In this document: piece by piece, positions 29,084 to 37,485 of the stretch
How positions within the stretch are numbered: position 1 is the stretch's first letter
Layout: every line of letters begins with the position of its first letter
Notes under the pieces: generated by a model
Seen by the model: the letters and a program-made list of their open reading frames with translations, nothing else
Told to the model about the DNA's origin: nothing
Databases searched by the model: none
Translations under genes and position numbers: made by a program
DNA from: an uncultured Synechococcus sp.
Lineage (GTDB): Bacteria; Cyanobacteriota; Cyanobacteriia; PCC-6307; Cyanobiaceae
Length of the DNA stretch: 64,000 nt
Direction of reading: 5' to 3'
Assembly (NCBI GenBank): GCA_949373155.1
Contig: CASICK010000002.1
Span: 124,001 to 188,000, forward strand

Positions 29084-29851
29084 TCACAGTTTGTCGATAG
29101 ATCGACGCAGCTCCTCGAGATCCGCATCCACCTCTTCCACCTTCACGGGTTTCACCTCGGAGTCGGCTGCTGGAAGAGCCGCCGACTCGGCGCCTCCGTT
29201 GACCTGCTTTCTTAGAGCTGCCAGTTCATCGTCCACATCGTCGCCACCTTCCAGCGCAGCGAACTGGCTATCGAGGTCAGCACCAGCGAGCTCAGCTGCT
29301 GCTTGGCTACTGGCTTCGAGAGATTGAACCTTGTCTTCCATGCGCTCGAAGGCAGCCATGGCTGAATTGGTTCCCATGCTGCCAACAGCGCTCTGGAGCT
29401 GCTGTTGGGCCTGGGCGGCTTGAGCCCGGGCTTTGAGCATGTCTTTCTTGGTACGAGCCTCGGCAATCTTTCCTTCCAGAGCGACCAAGCTTTTTTTGAG
29501 CGTTTCCACTTGAGCACTCTGAGCCTGAACCTGGGTGCCAAGAGATGTGGCCGTTTCTTGGAAGGTTTTGCGACGGGTGAGGGCCTCGCGCGCTAACTCG
29601 TCCTCGTTTTTCTTGAGTGCAAGCTCGGCGCGCTCGTACCAGGTACGGGCTTGTGACTCGGCCTGCTCTGCTTGATTTTTGAGCCGTTTTTGACTGGCGA
29701 TCGCCATCGCAACAGCCTGTCGGAGCTTGACCAGGTCGTCTTGCATGTCGGAGACGGCTTGATCGAGAATCTTGACGGGATCCTCAGCTTTGCTAACGAG
29801 ATCGTTGAGGTTGGCGCGCAGCAGACGGCTGAGCCGGTCGAAGAAACCCAT
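29084..29851 (-). CDS. vipp1: PspA/IM30 family protein, probably Vipp1
   Basis: A 255-residue coiled-coil protein starting MGFFDRLSRLLRANLNDLVS, the amphipathic lipid-binding helix of the family. Long heptad-rich helices cover residues ~25-185. The C-terminus carries an acidic linker and a last helix (EEVDADLEELRRSIDKL). This extension beyond the ~220-residue PspA favours Vipp1, which shapes and repairs thylakoid membranes. ATG at 29851 is the family start; the frame is open to 29893. It lies 57 bases upstream of trxA. Confidence 0.85.
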   Translation of the reverse strand: MGFFDRLSRLLRANLNDLVSKAEDPVKILDQAVSDMQDDLVKLRQAVAMAIASQKRLKNQAEQAESQARTWYERAELALKKNEDELAREALTRRKTFQETATSLGTQVQAQSAQVETLKKSLVALEGKIAEARTKKDMLKARAQAAQAQQQLQSAVGSMGTNSAMAAFERMEDKVQSLEASSQAAAELAGADLDSQFAALEGGDDVDDELAALRKQVNGGAESAALPAADSEVKPVKVEEVDADLEELRRSIDKL

Positions 29852-29930
29852 GAATCGGTGCGAGCAGTGCCAGAGATTAGCGAGCTGGACCACCTTTCCC
29901 CACTAAGGTCCAATTTCATTGGATGTTGTT

Positions 29931-30464
29931 ATGGGGCGAGCACCTCAATCTCAACGGCGCCGTTTTGGTCGGGGAGAAGTGTTGGTGCCGCCGCCGCCGC
30001 CGCCGGTTCAGCCTCTTGTGGAGTGCCTTGAGTCTCTACGGAGCACCTGGAGGCGAGAAGGCTCCCTTGCGGCTCTATGGCAGGACTGGCCCCAATTAGC
30101 GGGGCGTCCCTTGGCTGATCACTGCAAGCCCTTGAATTTGAGCCATGGCGTCCTCACGGTGGGAGCGCGCCACCCTCAATGGCGGCAGGCTTTGCAGTAC
30201 AGCAAGCCTCAACTCTTGGCGGCCGTGCGAAGCGCTGGCCATGCCGTGCGTGATCTGAGGATCCAGCAACACCACCCCTCACCTCCAGCGGATTTAGACA
30301 CGGAAGAAAGTGTTTGGGCTCGCCATCCGAGCAGGATTGATGTGCATGGAATGGCCTCATGCCCTTGCTGCAAAAGCCCGGCTCCTGCTGGAGAGATGGC
30401 GCTCTGGGGTCATTGTGGTTTTTGTCGCCGACTGAAGCTTTCAGAGCTGAAGGGTTCGCCTTAG
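29931..30464 (+). CDS. DUF721 (DciA-like) protein with C-terminal Cys cluster
   Basis: A 177-residue protein with a Pro stretch (VPPPPPPPVQ) followed by a DUF721/DciA domain: SLAALWQDWPQLAGRPLADHCKP, LTVGARHPQWRQALQYSKPQLL. DciA loads the replicative helicase in most bacteria. The C-terminus adds CPCCKSP and CGFCRR, two CxxC pairs that probably bind zinc, a feature not in E. coli-like DciA. The ATG at 29931 is preferred to TTG at 29919. Divergent from vipp1. Confidence 0.7.
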   Translation: MGRAPQSQRRRFGRGEVLVPPPPPPVQPLVECLESLRSTWRREGSLAALWQDWPQLAGRPLADHCKPLNLSHGVLTVGARHPQWRQALQYSKPQLLAAVRSAGHAVRDLRIQQHHPSPPADLDTEESVWARHPSRIDVHGMASCPCCKSPAPAGEMALWGHCGFCRRLKLSELKGSP

Positions 30465-30483
30465 CTCGAGACCACTCAGTTGC

Positions 30484-32337
30484 TCAATAACGCTCGGGTC
30501 GAGGGGTCTTCCAGGTCAGCGTGGCCCCTTCGGCTTGAAGCTCGGCAGCCCGTCTCTCCAGCTTGGCTCTGTCGACTCGTACAACCCAGTAAACCCCGAA
30601 TTGTCCAAGCACTTTGGGCTCGAGTCCCTGCCAGTGGGGACGTTCGAATGTTCCGGAATCAATCACGATCAGAACGGTTGGCGCCCCCTCATTGCCATGA
30701 ATGGGTTGTCCCACCCATTCATGGCGCCGTTCATGGCTTAACCGATCTGAAAGATTGACGAGGGCAGAACCTGAGCGCCCCTCGTACACCACAACTTGCT
30801 CTGTATAGAAGTGCAGAGATGGCTTCATCGCTCCCACCATCGCGAGGGGTTCGGACGGTTTCTGGACGCGCAGCATCGTGGCTGCTGCCTTTCGTACCGG
30901 AAGCTGACGCACGCGATCGCCTAGGCCAACCATGGGAATGAGGGCAACGAGCTGGAACACCACCAGCGGTCCCTGAACGGCTAGCAAAAGACCGGAGGCT
31001 TTCCGTCTGATCATCCAGAGGCCCAAAACGACAGCGATCGAAAAGCACACTGCTGCCCTTAGAACCAAACGGCTTGCAAGTAGTTCGGCTGGCAGCGTGG
31101 GCATCTCGGGGTCATCGATGAGAGGAACCCAGATCGAGGAACTCCAGAACCCCACCGCCAAAACGAACGTGAGCAAGATTGTTGTGCCCCAGGCCCAATT
31201 CAAAGGGAGGCGGTTCTGTCGTTCGGAGGGCCTTGCTGCAAGGGCGATGAGAATGGCAGCAGCCGGCGTTGCAGGTAACCAGTAGCTCGGAAGCTTGGTC
31301 GCAGCTGTGGTGAACAGCAGAAGGATGGAGAGAAGCCAGCAGCTCGCGAAACTCTGCAGAGACAACGTTGCGGTGGGTTGGACGGATGAAAAGGCACGCT
31401 TCAAGTTTGAAGGGCGCAGGGTTTGCGCCAGCCCAAGCATTAACAGGGGGGTGAAGGGCAGGGAGGCCACAACCAAAATCACCCCGAAAAACCACCAGGG
31501 CTGGAGGTGGCTATTTACGACTGATGTGAAGCGTTGCAGGTTGTGATAGCCAAAAAAGCTGTCCCAAAAAGGCTGGCCTTCAACCAGCAGTTCTGCGAGA
31601 TACCAAGGGAGGCTGATCACGGCGGTGAGCGCGAGGCCGCGTAGCGGTTTGATGCAGTGCCAGATGCCCTTGAGATCCCGGCGTATCAGAGCAAAAAGCG
31701 CCAGGGTCAGGCCACTCAGGACTACGGCCACAGGACCTTTCGTGAGTACGGCAGCAGCGAGTAGAACCCAGGCGAGCCACCAGCGTCGAGATTCGCCACT
31801 GGCATAACAGCGCCACTGGCAGAGCAGGCTCAGAGCGAGAGTGCCGCTGAGGAGAGCATCACTGACGGCGGTTCGACTCCATAGCTGCACCAAGGGTGAG
31901 AGGGCAAAGGCCAGTGATGCTGCCACCGCAGTGCGGCGTGGATGGCTTTCCTGTTCAGCGGGGTGCACCATCAAGGTATCCCCGAGCATCAACATGGTGG
32001 CCACACTCGCTAGGGCAGAGGGAAGCCTGCCGGCCCAGGTGCCGAGTGGATCCCAGAGCTCGTTGGCAGGAATCGAGTAACCCAACCCCATCAGCCAGTA
32101 CACCAGGGGCGGTTTGTCGAATCTGGGTAATCCATTAACCCGAGGTGTTAACCAGTCACCGGTGCGTGCCATGGCACGACCCGCGGCTGCAAAAAGCGGT
32201 GGGGTTTCATCGACCAGACCAGTGGAACCCAGTTGCCAGCAGCACATGGCAAGGCCAAGCGCCAAGATCAGCAACAGCCCTCGGCTGCGCTGTCGTGGCG
32301 AGATCCTTGGGTCGGCAGGAGCATTGATCATCGACAT
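30484..32337 (-). CDS. Glycosyltransferase family 39 (ArnT/PMT-like)
   Basis: A 617-residue membrane enzyme with about 12 TM helices. The first periplasmic loop has the acidic motif STGLVDETPPLFAAAGRAMA and PRFDKPPLVYWLMGLGY, as in ArnT-type lipid-linked sugar transferases. A soluble C-terminal domain begins about residue 490 (KPSEPLAMVGAMKPSLHFYT). It probably moves a sugar from a polyprenyl carrier to a surface glycan or lipid. ATG at 32337 lies within the end of the GT4 gene (10-base overlap). Confidence 0.8.
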   Translation of the reverse strand: MSMINAPADPRISPRQRSRGLLLILALGLAMCCWQLGSTGLVDETPPLFAAAGRAMARTGDWLTPRVNGLPRFDKPPLVYWLMGLGYSIPANELWDPLGTWAGRLPSALASVATMLMLGDTLMVHPAEQESHPRRTAVAASLAFALSPLVQLWSRTAVSDALLSGTLALSLLCQWRCYASGESRRWWLAWVLLAAAVLTKGPVAVVLSGLTLALFALIRRDLKGIWHCIKPLRGLALTAVISLPWYLAELLVEGQPFWDSFFGYHNLQRFTSVVNSHLQPWWFFGVILVVASLPFTPLLMLGLAQTLRPSNLKRAFSSVQPTATLSLQSFASCWLLSILLLFTTAATKLPSYWLPATPAAAILIALAARPSERQNRLPLNWAWGTTILLTFVLAVGFWSSSIWVPLIDDPEMPTLPAELLASRLVLRAAVCFSIAVVLGLWMIRRKASGLLLAVQGPLVVFQLVALIPMVGLGDRVRQLPVRKAAATMLRVQKPSEPLAMVGAMKPSLHFYTEQVVVYEGRSGSALVNLSDRLSHERRHEWVGQPIHGNEGAPTVLIVIDSGTFERPHWQGLEPKVLGQFGVYWVVRVDRAKLERRAAELQAEGATLTWKTPRPERY

Positions 32338-33440
32338 GGGGCGATGGTGCCATTTTTTGCGGAGAGGCCCTGCCTGATCCAAGCCTCAACGCGTTGTGCA
32401 AATACCGTATGGCTGGCGTTCTGCTCCACCCAACGGCGACAAGCTTGTCGATCGATTTGATCGACTTTGTTGCTGGCCATTTTTAGGGCTTCGAGATCAT
32501 CTGGAGGCACAAGCCATCCTGTTACTCCGTCTTGAATCAGTTCGCCCGGACCGCCGCGGTCATAGGCCACAACAGGGACACCGCAGGCCATTGCTTCTAC
32601 CACCACATTGCCGTAGGCCTCATTCCATTTGGGCGTATTTAGGAGGGCACGGCAGCATCCAAGCTCCTTCTGAAGTTGGTGTGTCGGCTGAAAACCACGC
32701 CAATTAATGGTCCCGGGAGGCACGGCGGCTTCGACCGCTTGTGCATAGTCAGCATCTTCGACCAATCCCCAAACCAGAAGCGTTTCGCCCAGAGCAGCGG
32801 CAACAGCCGCAGCATCTTCGAGGCCTTTTTCAGGCGCGATGCGACCAGCCCAACCCAGTGGGCCATGGAGGGTCAACTGCAACTGGTAACGCGTGAGGTC
32901 AAAGCCGTTCCCCACAATTGACGCTGGACTGGGCAATAAAAAATCCCCCGCCTGTCGTTTGGTGTGGAATGACATTCGCCTCTGGTCCCAGCTAGCGAGT
33001 TGAGAGATGACCTCATCCATCGCCTGCGAGACAGACCCCATGCTCACCAGATGAAATAACGAGCACTTGGAATGGGGGGTGAGCCAGAGCGGTAACCAGT
33101 CGTAGCTGAAGTTGATCACCGCATCGGCGTCCTCTCCTAAAGACAAAGCAAGGTCCCACAGATGGGGAAGCACACCATTAGAAGGAATTTGAATGGAAGC
33201 GTCATTTGCGGCATGTTGCCAGCTGGGTTGATCCCTGCCACTTGCTGTGTGTAGTGCCAGTCCAGGGCAGTCGTCAGGTGCAACCGATCCGTTAGGGGCG
33301 ACCAGGGTGATCCGATGCCCTCTTGCTGCAAGACCTCGCAACAACGAGGTCAGCGTTAGTTCCACACCACCACCGCGTCCACTGCCCAAGTGCCCGATGG
33401 GTGTGCTCACCAGAACCAAATGAAGAGAGGGGTTGCTCAT
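32328..33440 (-). CDS. Glycosyltransferase family 4
   Basis: A 370-residue GT-B enzyme. The N-terminus has VSTPIGHLGSGRGGGVELTLTSL and the GT4 C-terminal lobe shows GRIAPEKGLEDAAAVAAALG and the donor-binding ALLNTPKWNEAYGNVVVEAMACG, followed by PVVAYDRGGPGELI. It uses an NDP-sugar. ATG at 33440 overlaps the EamA stop (ATGA). With the GT39 gene it suggests a surface glycan assembly function. Confidence 0.88.
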   Translation of the reverse strand: MSNPSLHLVLVSTPIGHLGSGRGGGVELTLTSLLRGLAARGHRITLVAPNGSVAPDDCPGLALHTASGRDQPSWQHAANDASIQIPSNGVLPHLWDLALSLGEDADAVINFSYDWLPLWLTPHSKCSLFHLVSMGSVSQAMDEVISQLASWDQRRMSFHTKRQAGDFLLPSPASIVGNGFDLTRYQLQLTLHGPLGWAGRIAPEKGLEDAAAVAAALGETLLVWGLVEDADYAQAVEAAVPPGTINWRGFQPTHQLQKELGCCRALLNTPKWNEAYGNVVVEAMACGVPVVAYDRGGPGELIQDGVTGWLVPPDDLEALKMASNKVDQIDRQACRRWVEQNASHTVFAQRVEAWIRQGLSAKNGTIAPCR

Positions 33441-34399
33441 GCTCCGAGATCGCCCTGCTGGGGTTCGTTCACGAGAGCAACAGGCTCCCAGAAACGTTTG
33501 CGTTGGCTCACCAATACCACCGAAATTAGGACCAAAAGCACCGCCAACCATTGAAGGTTGTTGAGTCGTTCTTGCAACAACAGCCCCCCGGAAGCAAGCG
33601 CAAAAACGGGTGTGAGAAATCCGAGTGTGGTGAACCCTGTGAGGTCCTCACGACTGGCAAACCAGAAAAATAGGGCGTAGGCCACGGCGCCCCCCATGAG
33701 TGATGCGTAGGCCATTTGCGTCCAAGCAAAGGTGGACCAAGGTGGAATCAATGGGAAGGCTCCGTCGAGGCCATGCCAAACCAGCAAGGGGAATCCCCCC
33801 AGCAGCATGTGCCATCCCGTGACGGCCACAGGATCACTGTTTCGGCAGGCAAATCGACTCAGAACGGTGCCCACAGCCATCGCAATTGCAGCCGCCAACA
33901 TCCAGCCCGTTCCAGCCTGCCAACCCGATTGAAATGACACCTCCTCACCCAACAGCCACCAGTGCTTAAGGAGCGGTTGGGGAACCCCTAGACAGACAAT
34001 TCCCACCAGCCCAAGAACCAATCCCATCCAACCGATGGGATTGATCGTTTCTGCAAAAAGCCAGCGGGCAAGCAGTGCAACCATCAAGGGTTGAGAGTCA
34101 ATCAGCACGGAACCGAGGCCGGCGCCAGTGCCCTCGAGTCCGCGGGCGAGACAGATCTGAAACAGCAGGGCATCAATCAGGGTGAACAGGAGAAACCAAC
34201 CCCGATCCCCAGGATCAATCGCTAACGAACGCCCGAGGAGAGGAACAAAGGCGATCACGACGATTCCAGCCGGGAGCAGCCTCAGGCAGGACACCAGAAT
34301 CGGCCCTCCTGTGCTGACCAGAGGAGCCATTGCTGTCATCGCCGTACCCCAGAGGACGAACGGAAGGACCATCAGCAGCCCTCGGCGGAGAGATCCCAT
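33437..34399 (-). CDS. EamA/DMT-family transporter
   Basis: A 320-residue ten-TM permease of the drug/metabolite type, with two EamA repeats. It starts MGSLRRGLLMVLPFVLWGTAMTAMAPL, and the second half has MLLGGFPLLVWHGLDGAF and SLMGGAVAYALFFWFA. Its end overlaps the GT4 start, so it is translationally coupled to the glycosyltransferases. Substrate unknown. Confidence 0.83.
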   Translation of the reverse strand: MGSLRRGLLMVLPFVLWGTAMTAMAPLVSTGGPILVSCLRLLPAGIVVIAFVPLLGRSLAIDPGDRGWFLLFTLIDALLFQICLARGLEGTGAGLGSVLIDSQPLMVALLARWLFAETINPIGWMGLVLGLVGIVCLGVPQPLLKHWWLLGEEVSFQSGWQAGTGWMLAAAIAMAVGTVLSRFACRNSDPVAVTGWHMLLGGFPLLVWHGLDGAFPLIPPWSTFAWTQMAYASLMGGAVAYALFFWFASREDLTGFTTLGFLTPVFALASGGLLLQERLNNLQWLAVLLVLISVVLVSQRKRFWEPVALVNEPQQGDLGA

Positions 34400-34453
34400 G
34401 GGGTGCTGCGAACAGGCTCCTTTTTAAGATCTAGACGTGTTCGATTGACCGTC

Positions 34454-35266
34454 ATGATTTGGCCCTTCCGCCGCAAGTCCCGGCGAACGATGGCGAGGAT
34501 CGCCATTGAGGGGGCGATCACTGGCTCCACGCGCCGTCGGGTCCTTAAAGCCTTAAAAGAGGTTCAGGAGCGGGAATTCCCTGCACTGTTACTGCGAATT
34601 GATAGTCCTGGAGGAACTGTTGGTGACAGCCAGGAGATTCACGCAGCCTTGCTGAGGTTGCGTGAAAAAGGTTGTCATGTTGTCGCCAGCTTCGGAAATA
34701 TTTCTGCATCTGGTGGGGTTTATGTGGGTGTTGCCGCAGACAAGATCGTGTCCAATCCAGGAACGATCACAGGGTCCATCGGTGTGATTCTTCGCGGCAA
34801 CAACTTGTCCAAATTGCTGGATCGTGTTGGTATCAAATTTGAAACGGTAAAGAGTGGTGCTTTTAAAGACATCCTTTCTCCGGATCGTGCTCTTGGCGCA
34901 GAAGAACGGGAGTTGCTTCAGGCTCTGATCGACAGCAGCTATGAGCAATTTGTGGCGGCCGTAGCAGAAGGACGAAAGCTTGATCCAAGCCGCGTTCGCG
35001 AGTTTGCTGATGGTCGGGTGTTTAGTGGTGCGCAGGCCAAAGATCTTGGGCTTGTGGATGAGCTGGGTGATGAAGAGTGCGCACGCGTGCTTGCGGCAAA
35101 GTTGGCTGATCTGGATGAGGAGCGCTGCCGCGTGGTGACACTTGGAAAACCCCGTAAGCCATTGCTGCAAGGGTTATCAGGGTCCAATCTGCTCGTACGA
35201 ATTCAGGAGCTCGTCACGGTTGAAATGGAGCTGAGCGGTCAACCTTTGTGGTTGTTTCGGCCATGA
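34454..35266 (+). CDS. sppA: Signal peptide peptidase SppA-type protease
   Basis: A 270-residue short SppA, the one-domain type. The Ser/Lys dyad is S86 in GNISASGGVYV and K138 in KSGAFKDILSP. It also has LLRIDSPGGTVGDSQEIH. No strong TM segment is visible at the N-terminus, which begins MIWPFRRKSRRTM, so membrane attachment would be peripheral. ATG at 34454 is preferred to the open frame at 34403. It digests cleaved signal peptides. ATGA overlap with aroH. Confidence 0.87.
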   Translation: MIWPFRRKSRRTMARIAIEGAITGSTRRRVLKALKEVQEREFPALLLRIDSPGGTVGDSQEIHAALLRLREKGCHVVASFGNISASGGVYVGVAADKIVSNPGTITGSIGVILRGNNLSKLLDRVGIKFETVKSGAFKDILSPDRALGAEERELLQALIDSSYEQFVAAVAEGRKLDPSRVREFADGRVFSGAQAKDLGLVDELGDEECARVLAAKLADLDEERCRVVTLGKPRKPLLQGLSGSNLLVRIQELVTVEMELSGQPLWLFRP

Positions 35267-35649
35267 CCATGGGGAGCGGATTGGCTTTGCGGGGTTTACG
35301 TGGTGCGACCACCTGCAGCGCCAACACAGTTGTTGCGATTGAGCAGGCGGTCTCTGAACTGATGGACGCATTGGTGAAACACAACGCTCTGAAGCCGGAC
35401 TGCATCGTTTCGATCACGTTTTCTGTGACGACCGATCTGGATGCGTGTTTCCCAGCTGCCGTTGCAAGGCGCCGCAAAGGTTGGGATGGAGTGGCCCTCC
35501 TCGACTGTCAGCAGATGGCTGTTGAGGGTGATCTGGCCAGGTGCATTCGTCTTCTGGCCCATACCTGGATGCCAGAAGATCAGGAGCTTCGCCACGCCTA
35601 CCTGGGGGAGGCCAGCCGCCTCAGGCCAGATAGATCCAGTCACAACTGA
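35263..35649 (+). CDS. aroH: Chorismate mutase, AroH class
   Basis: A 128-residue monofunctional chorismate mutase of the trimeric AroH type, making prephenate for Phe and Tyr synthesis. Family segments: LRGLRGATTCSANT with Arg residues for the substrate, VSITFSVTTDLDACFPA, and the C-terminal LRHAYLGEASRLRPD with the conserved Arg and Tyr. ATG at 35263 lies in the sppA stop. Confidence 0.9.
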   Translation: MTMGSGLALRGLRGATTCSANTVVAIEQAVSELMDALVKHNALKPDCIVSITFSVTTDLDACFPAAVARRRKGWDGVALLDCQQMAVEGDLARCIRLLAHTWMPEDQELRHAYLGEASRLRPDRSSHN

Positions 35650-35748
35650 CAGATGCCACGCCGGCCCTTTGAACCCCTTGTCGTTGCCTGTCCTTAGGAC
35701 AATCATGGAAACTAACCATTGCGGTGATTGTTTTCACCAGCTGAACTA

Positions 35749-36339
35749 ATGGACCTTTTGCCCACGACCCCGATCCGCCGCCTTGCCGTTGCTGCAGGGG
35801 TGATCGGTTTCGGAGTTATTGCTCCTGCTTCGGTGGTCGAGATGCTCCAACCCGTTGCTGTTCAAGCTCAGAACACTCCCTCTTTGATGGAGTTTCGCTG
35901 GGAAAGCGACAACAACTATCGCAAGTTGTATTACGTCCAAACCAGCGCCCGTTCGCGCGAGCGATCGGAATACTTCCTGATGCTTCGGCCGAAAGATCGC
36001 AAAACCGCGATTCTGAAACTGACCATCACTATTCCTGATTACTTCAATGCAAAGATCCGCCCAAACAAATTGAAGCTTTGCAAGATGAAGAAGGGCGGCA
36101 TGCTTAGCAGAAGCCGTTGTGAAGAGGTCATCCCTGCTGTTTTCGAAGTCAGCGAGAACCAAACGGCGATTGAGGTTTTCCCTGAAACTCCGATTCCCAC
36201 GGAAGACACCTACGCCGTGTCGATGACGATCTTCAATCCCAATAAATCTGGGATGTTTCAGTTGAATGCACTGGCACAGGCGCCTGGAGACATTCCAGTG
36301 GCCGGCTACTTAGGGAGTTGGAACTTCAGTATCGACTAA
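35749..36339 (+). CDS. DUF2808 exported protein
   Basis: A 196-residue protein with signal peptide (about residues 1-41, PVAVQAQN at the cleavage region), and the DUF2808 core: TIPDYFNAKIRPNKLKLC, VFPETPIPTEDTYAVSM and FNPNKSGMFQLNA. DUF2808 is largely cyanobacterial and of unknown role. The short palindrome TGTCCTTAGGACA at 35689-35701 lies upstream, between aroH and this gene. A second, divergent member is at 51079-51615. Confidence 0.82.
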   Translation: MDLLPTTPIRRLAVAAGVIGFGVIAPASVVEMLQPVAVQAQNTPSLMEFRWESDNNYRKLYYVQTSARSRERSEYFLMLRPKDRKTAILKLTITIPDYFNAKIRPNKLKLCKMKKGGMLSRSRCEEVIPAVFEVSENQTAIEVFPETPIPTEDTYAVSMTIFNPNKSGMFQLNALAQAPGDIPVAGYLGSWNFSID

Positions 36340-36393
36340 GCATTAGCTGATAAGCTCTTCTACTGATGAAAGGCTGGGCGCCGGAGCGAATCC

Positions 36394-36531
36394 ATGACCA
36401 AACGAACTTTTGGTGGCACCACCCGTAAGCGCAAACGCGTCTCCGGTTTCCGTGTACGCATGCGATCTCATACCGGCCGTCGCGTGATTCGTACGCGTCG
36501 TAAGCGTGGACGTTCACGCTTGGCTGCTTGA
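36394..36531 (+). CDS. rpmH: 50S ribosomal protein L34
   Basis: A 45-residue protein beginning [19 protein letters not shown] and continuing with [20 protein letters not shown], the L34 signature. It is below 60 residues. GGAGCG precedes the ATG at 36394. It heads the conserved order rpmH-rnpA-(PH)-yidC. Confidence 0.95.
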   Translation: MTKRTFGGTTRKRKRVSGFRVRMRSHTGRRVIRTRRKRGRSRLAA

Positions 36532-36586
36532 GCCTGATCAGCAACGCCTAGCCCCACATGGAGGGGTGACGTTTGAACGAATTTCG

Positions 36587-36976
36587 ATGGTGCTTCCGAC
36601 GTCAATGCGATTGCGCGGTCACCGCTGTTTCGATTATCTGCATCGCAGGGGTCAGCGCTTCCATGGATCGCTGATGACTCTGCGTAAAGCCTCGGCGATG
36701 CCGAGGCTTCTGCGTTGGGAGTGTCGCCCTCTCGAGAAGAAGGGCAACACAGCAGTTTGCCGCTGCGCTGTGGTGATCAGTAGCAAGGTCAGCAAACGGG
36801 CTGTCATTCGTAATCGGCTGAGGCGCCTGTTGCATGATCACTTACGTGAGCATTTTGAGCAGTCGTTTCAGCACTCCAATACCTGGATTTTGATCAGCCT
36901 TAAACCCGGCGCAGAGGCCAAAGATGCCCCCGTCCTGGAAGAATGCGAGAGATTGCTCCAACAAGCGGGGTATTAG
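36587..36976 (+). CDS. rnpA: Ribonuclease P protein component
   Basis: A 129-residue basic protein that aids RNase P RNA in processing tRNA 5' ends. It has MVLPTSMRLRGHRCFDYLHRR, then VISSKVSKRAVIRNRLRRLLHD, the diagnostic RNR motif. ATG at 36587 is the family start. It lies 55 bases after rpmH; the stop is two bases before the next gene. Confidence 0.93.
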   Translation: MVLPTSMRLRGHRCFDYLHRRGQRFHGSLMTLRKASAMPRLLRWECRPLEKKGNTAVCRCAVVISSKVSKRAVIRNRLRRLLHDHLREHFEQSFQHSNTWILISLKPGAEAKDAPVLEECERLLQQAGY

Positions 36977-36978
36977 CA

Positions 36979-37395
36979 ATGCCAACTTCCATCCAAGAAG
37001 AGACCTTCTATGAAGGGGGTCCAGCGCGCGGTGACTTGATTTTCAATCTTTTGCTCGGGTTGACCTTGATCGGTCTGCCCTTTGCGGTTGGAGCGATTGT
37101 TCGTGCGGTCTGGTTGCGTTTCAACATCACCAGTCGTCGCATTTCTGTGACTGGCGGTTGGATGGGACGCGATCGCAGTCAGGTGGTCTTCAGTCAGGTG
37201 CGTGAAGTCCGCAGCGTGTCGCGCGGCTTTGGCGCTTGGGGTGACATGGTTCTTGTCTTGACAGACGGATCACGCCTGGAATTGCGCTCGGTCCCACGTT
37301 TCCGAGAGCTTGAGGCTTTTATCGAAGAGCGCATTCGTGCTCGACGTGAAAACGGGAGTGAGAAGGACGAAGACAGCAAGGGCTTTGCAGCCTGA
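36979..37395 (+). CDS. PH-domain membrane protein
   Basis: A 138-residue protein with one hydrophobic hairpin (LIFNLLLGLTLIGLPFAVGAIV) followed by a bacterial PH (bPH2-type) domain: RFNITSRRISVTGGWMGRDRSQVVFSQVREV, the typical signature. The C-terminus is charged. It lies between rnpA and yidC in the place where yidD is found in many bacteria, and is a common cyanobacterial arrangement. Role unknown, perhaps membrane protein insertion. Confidence 0.8.
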   Translation: MPTSIQEETFYEGGPARGDLIFNLLLGLTLIGLPFAVGAIVRAVWLRFNITSRRISVTGGWMGRDRSQVVFSQVREVRSVSRGFGAWGDMVLVLTDGSRLELRSVPRFRELEAFIEERIRARRENGSEKDEDSKGFAA

Positions 37396-37485
37396 GTTAG
37401 GTGTTCGCCTCAAGCGAATTGCCACAGAAGCCCCTGTGCTGTTGCACACTGGCAACAACATTCACCAATCACTCGGAACTCCATC

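Noticed and set aside
34589..35170. 193-residue minus-strand ORF inside sppA
   Set aside because: Antisense to the catalytic part of sppA; composition fits a reverse-strand artefact.
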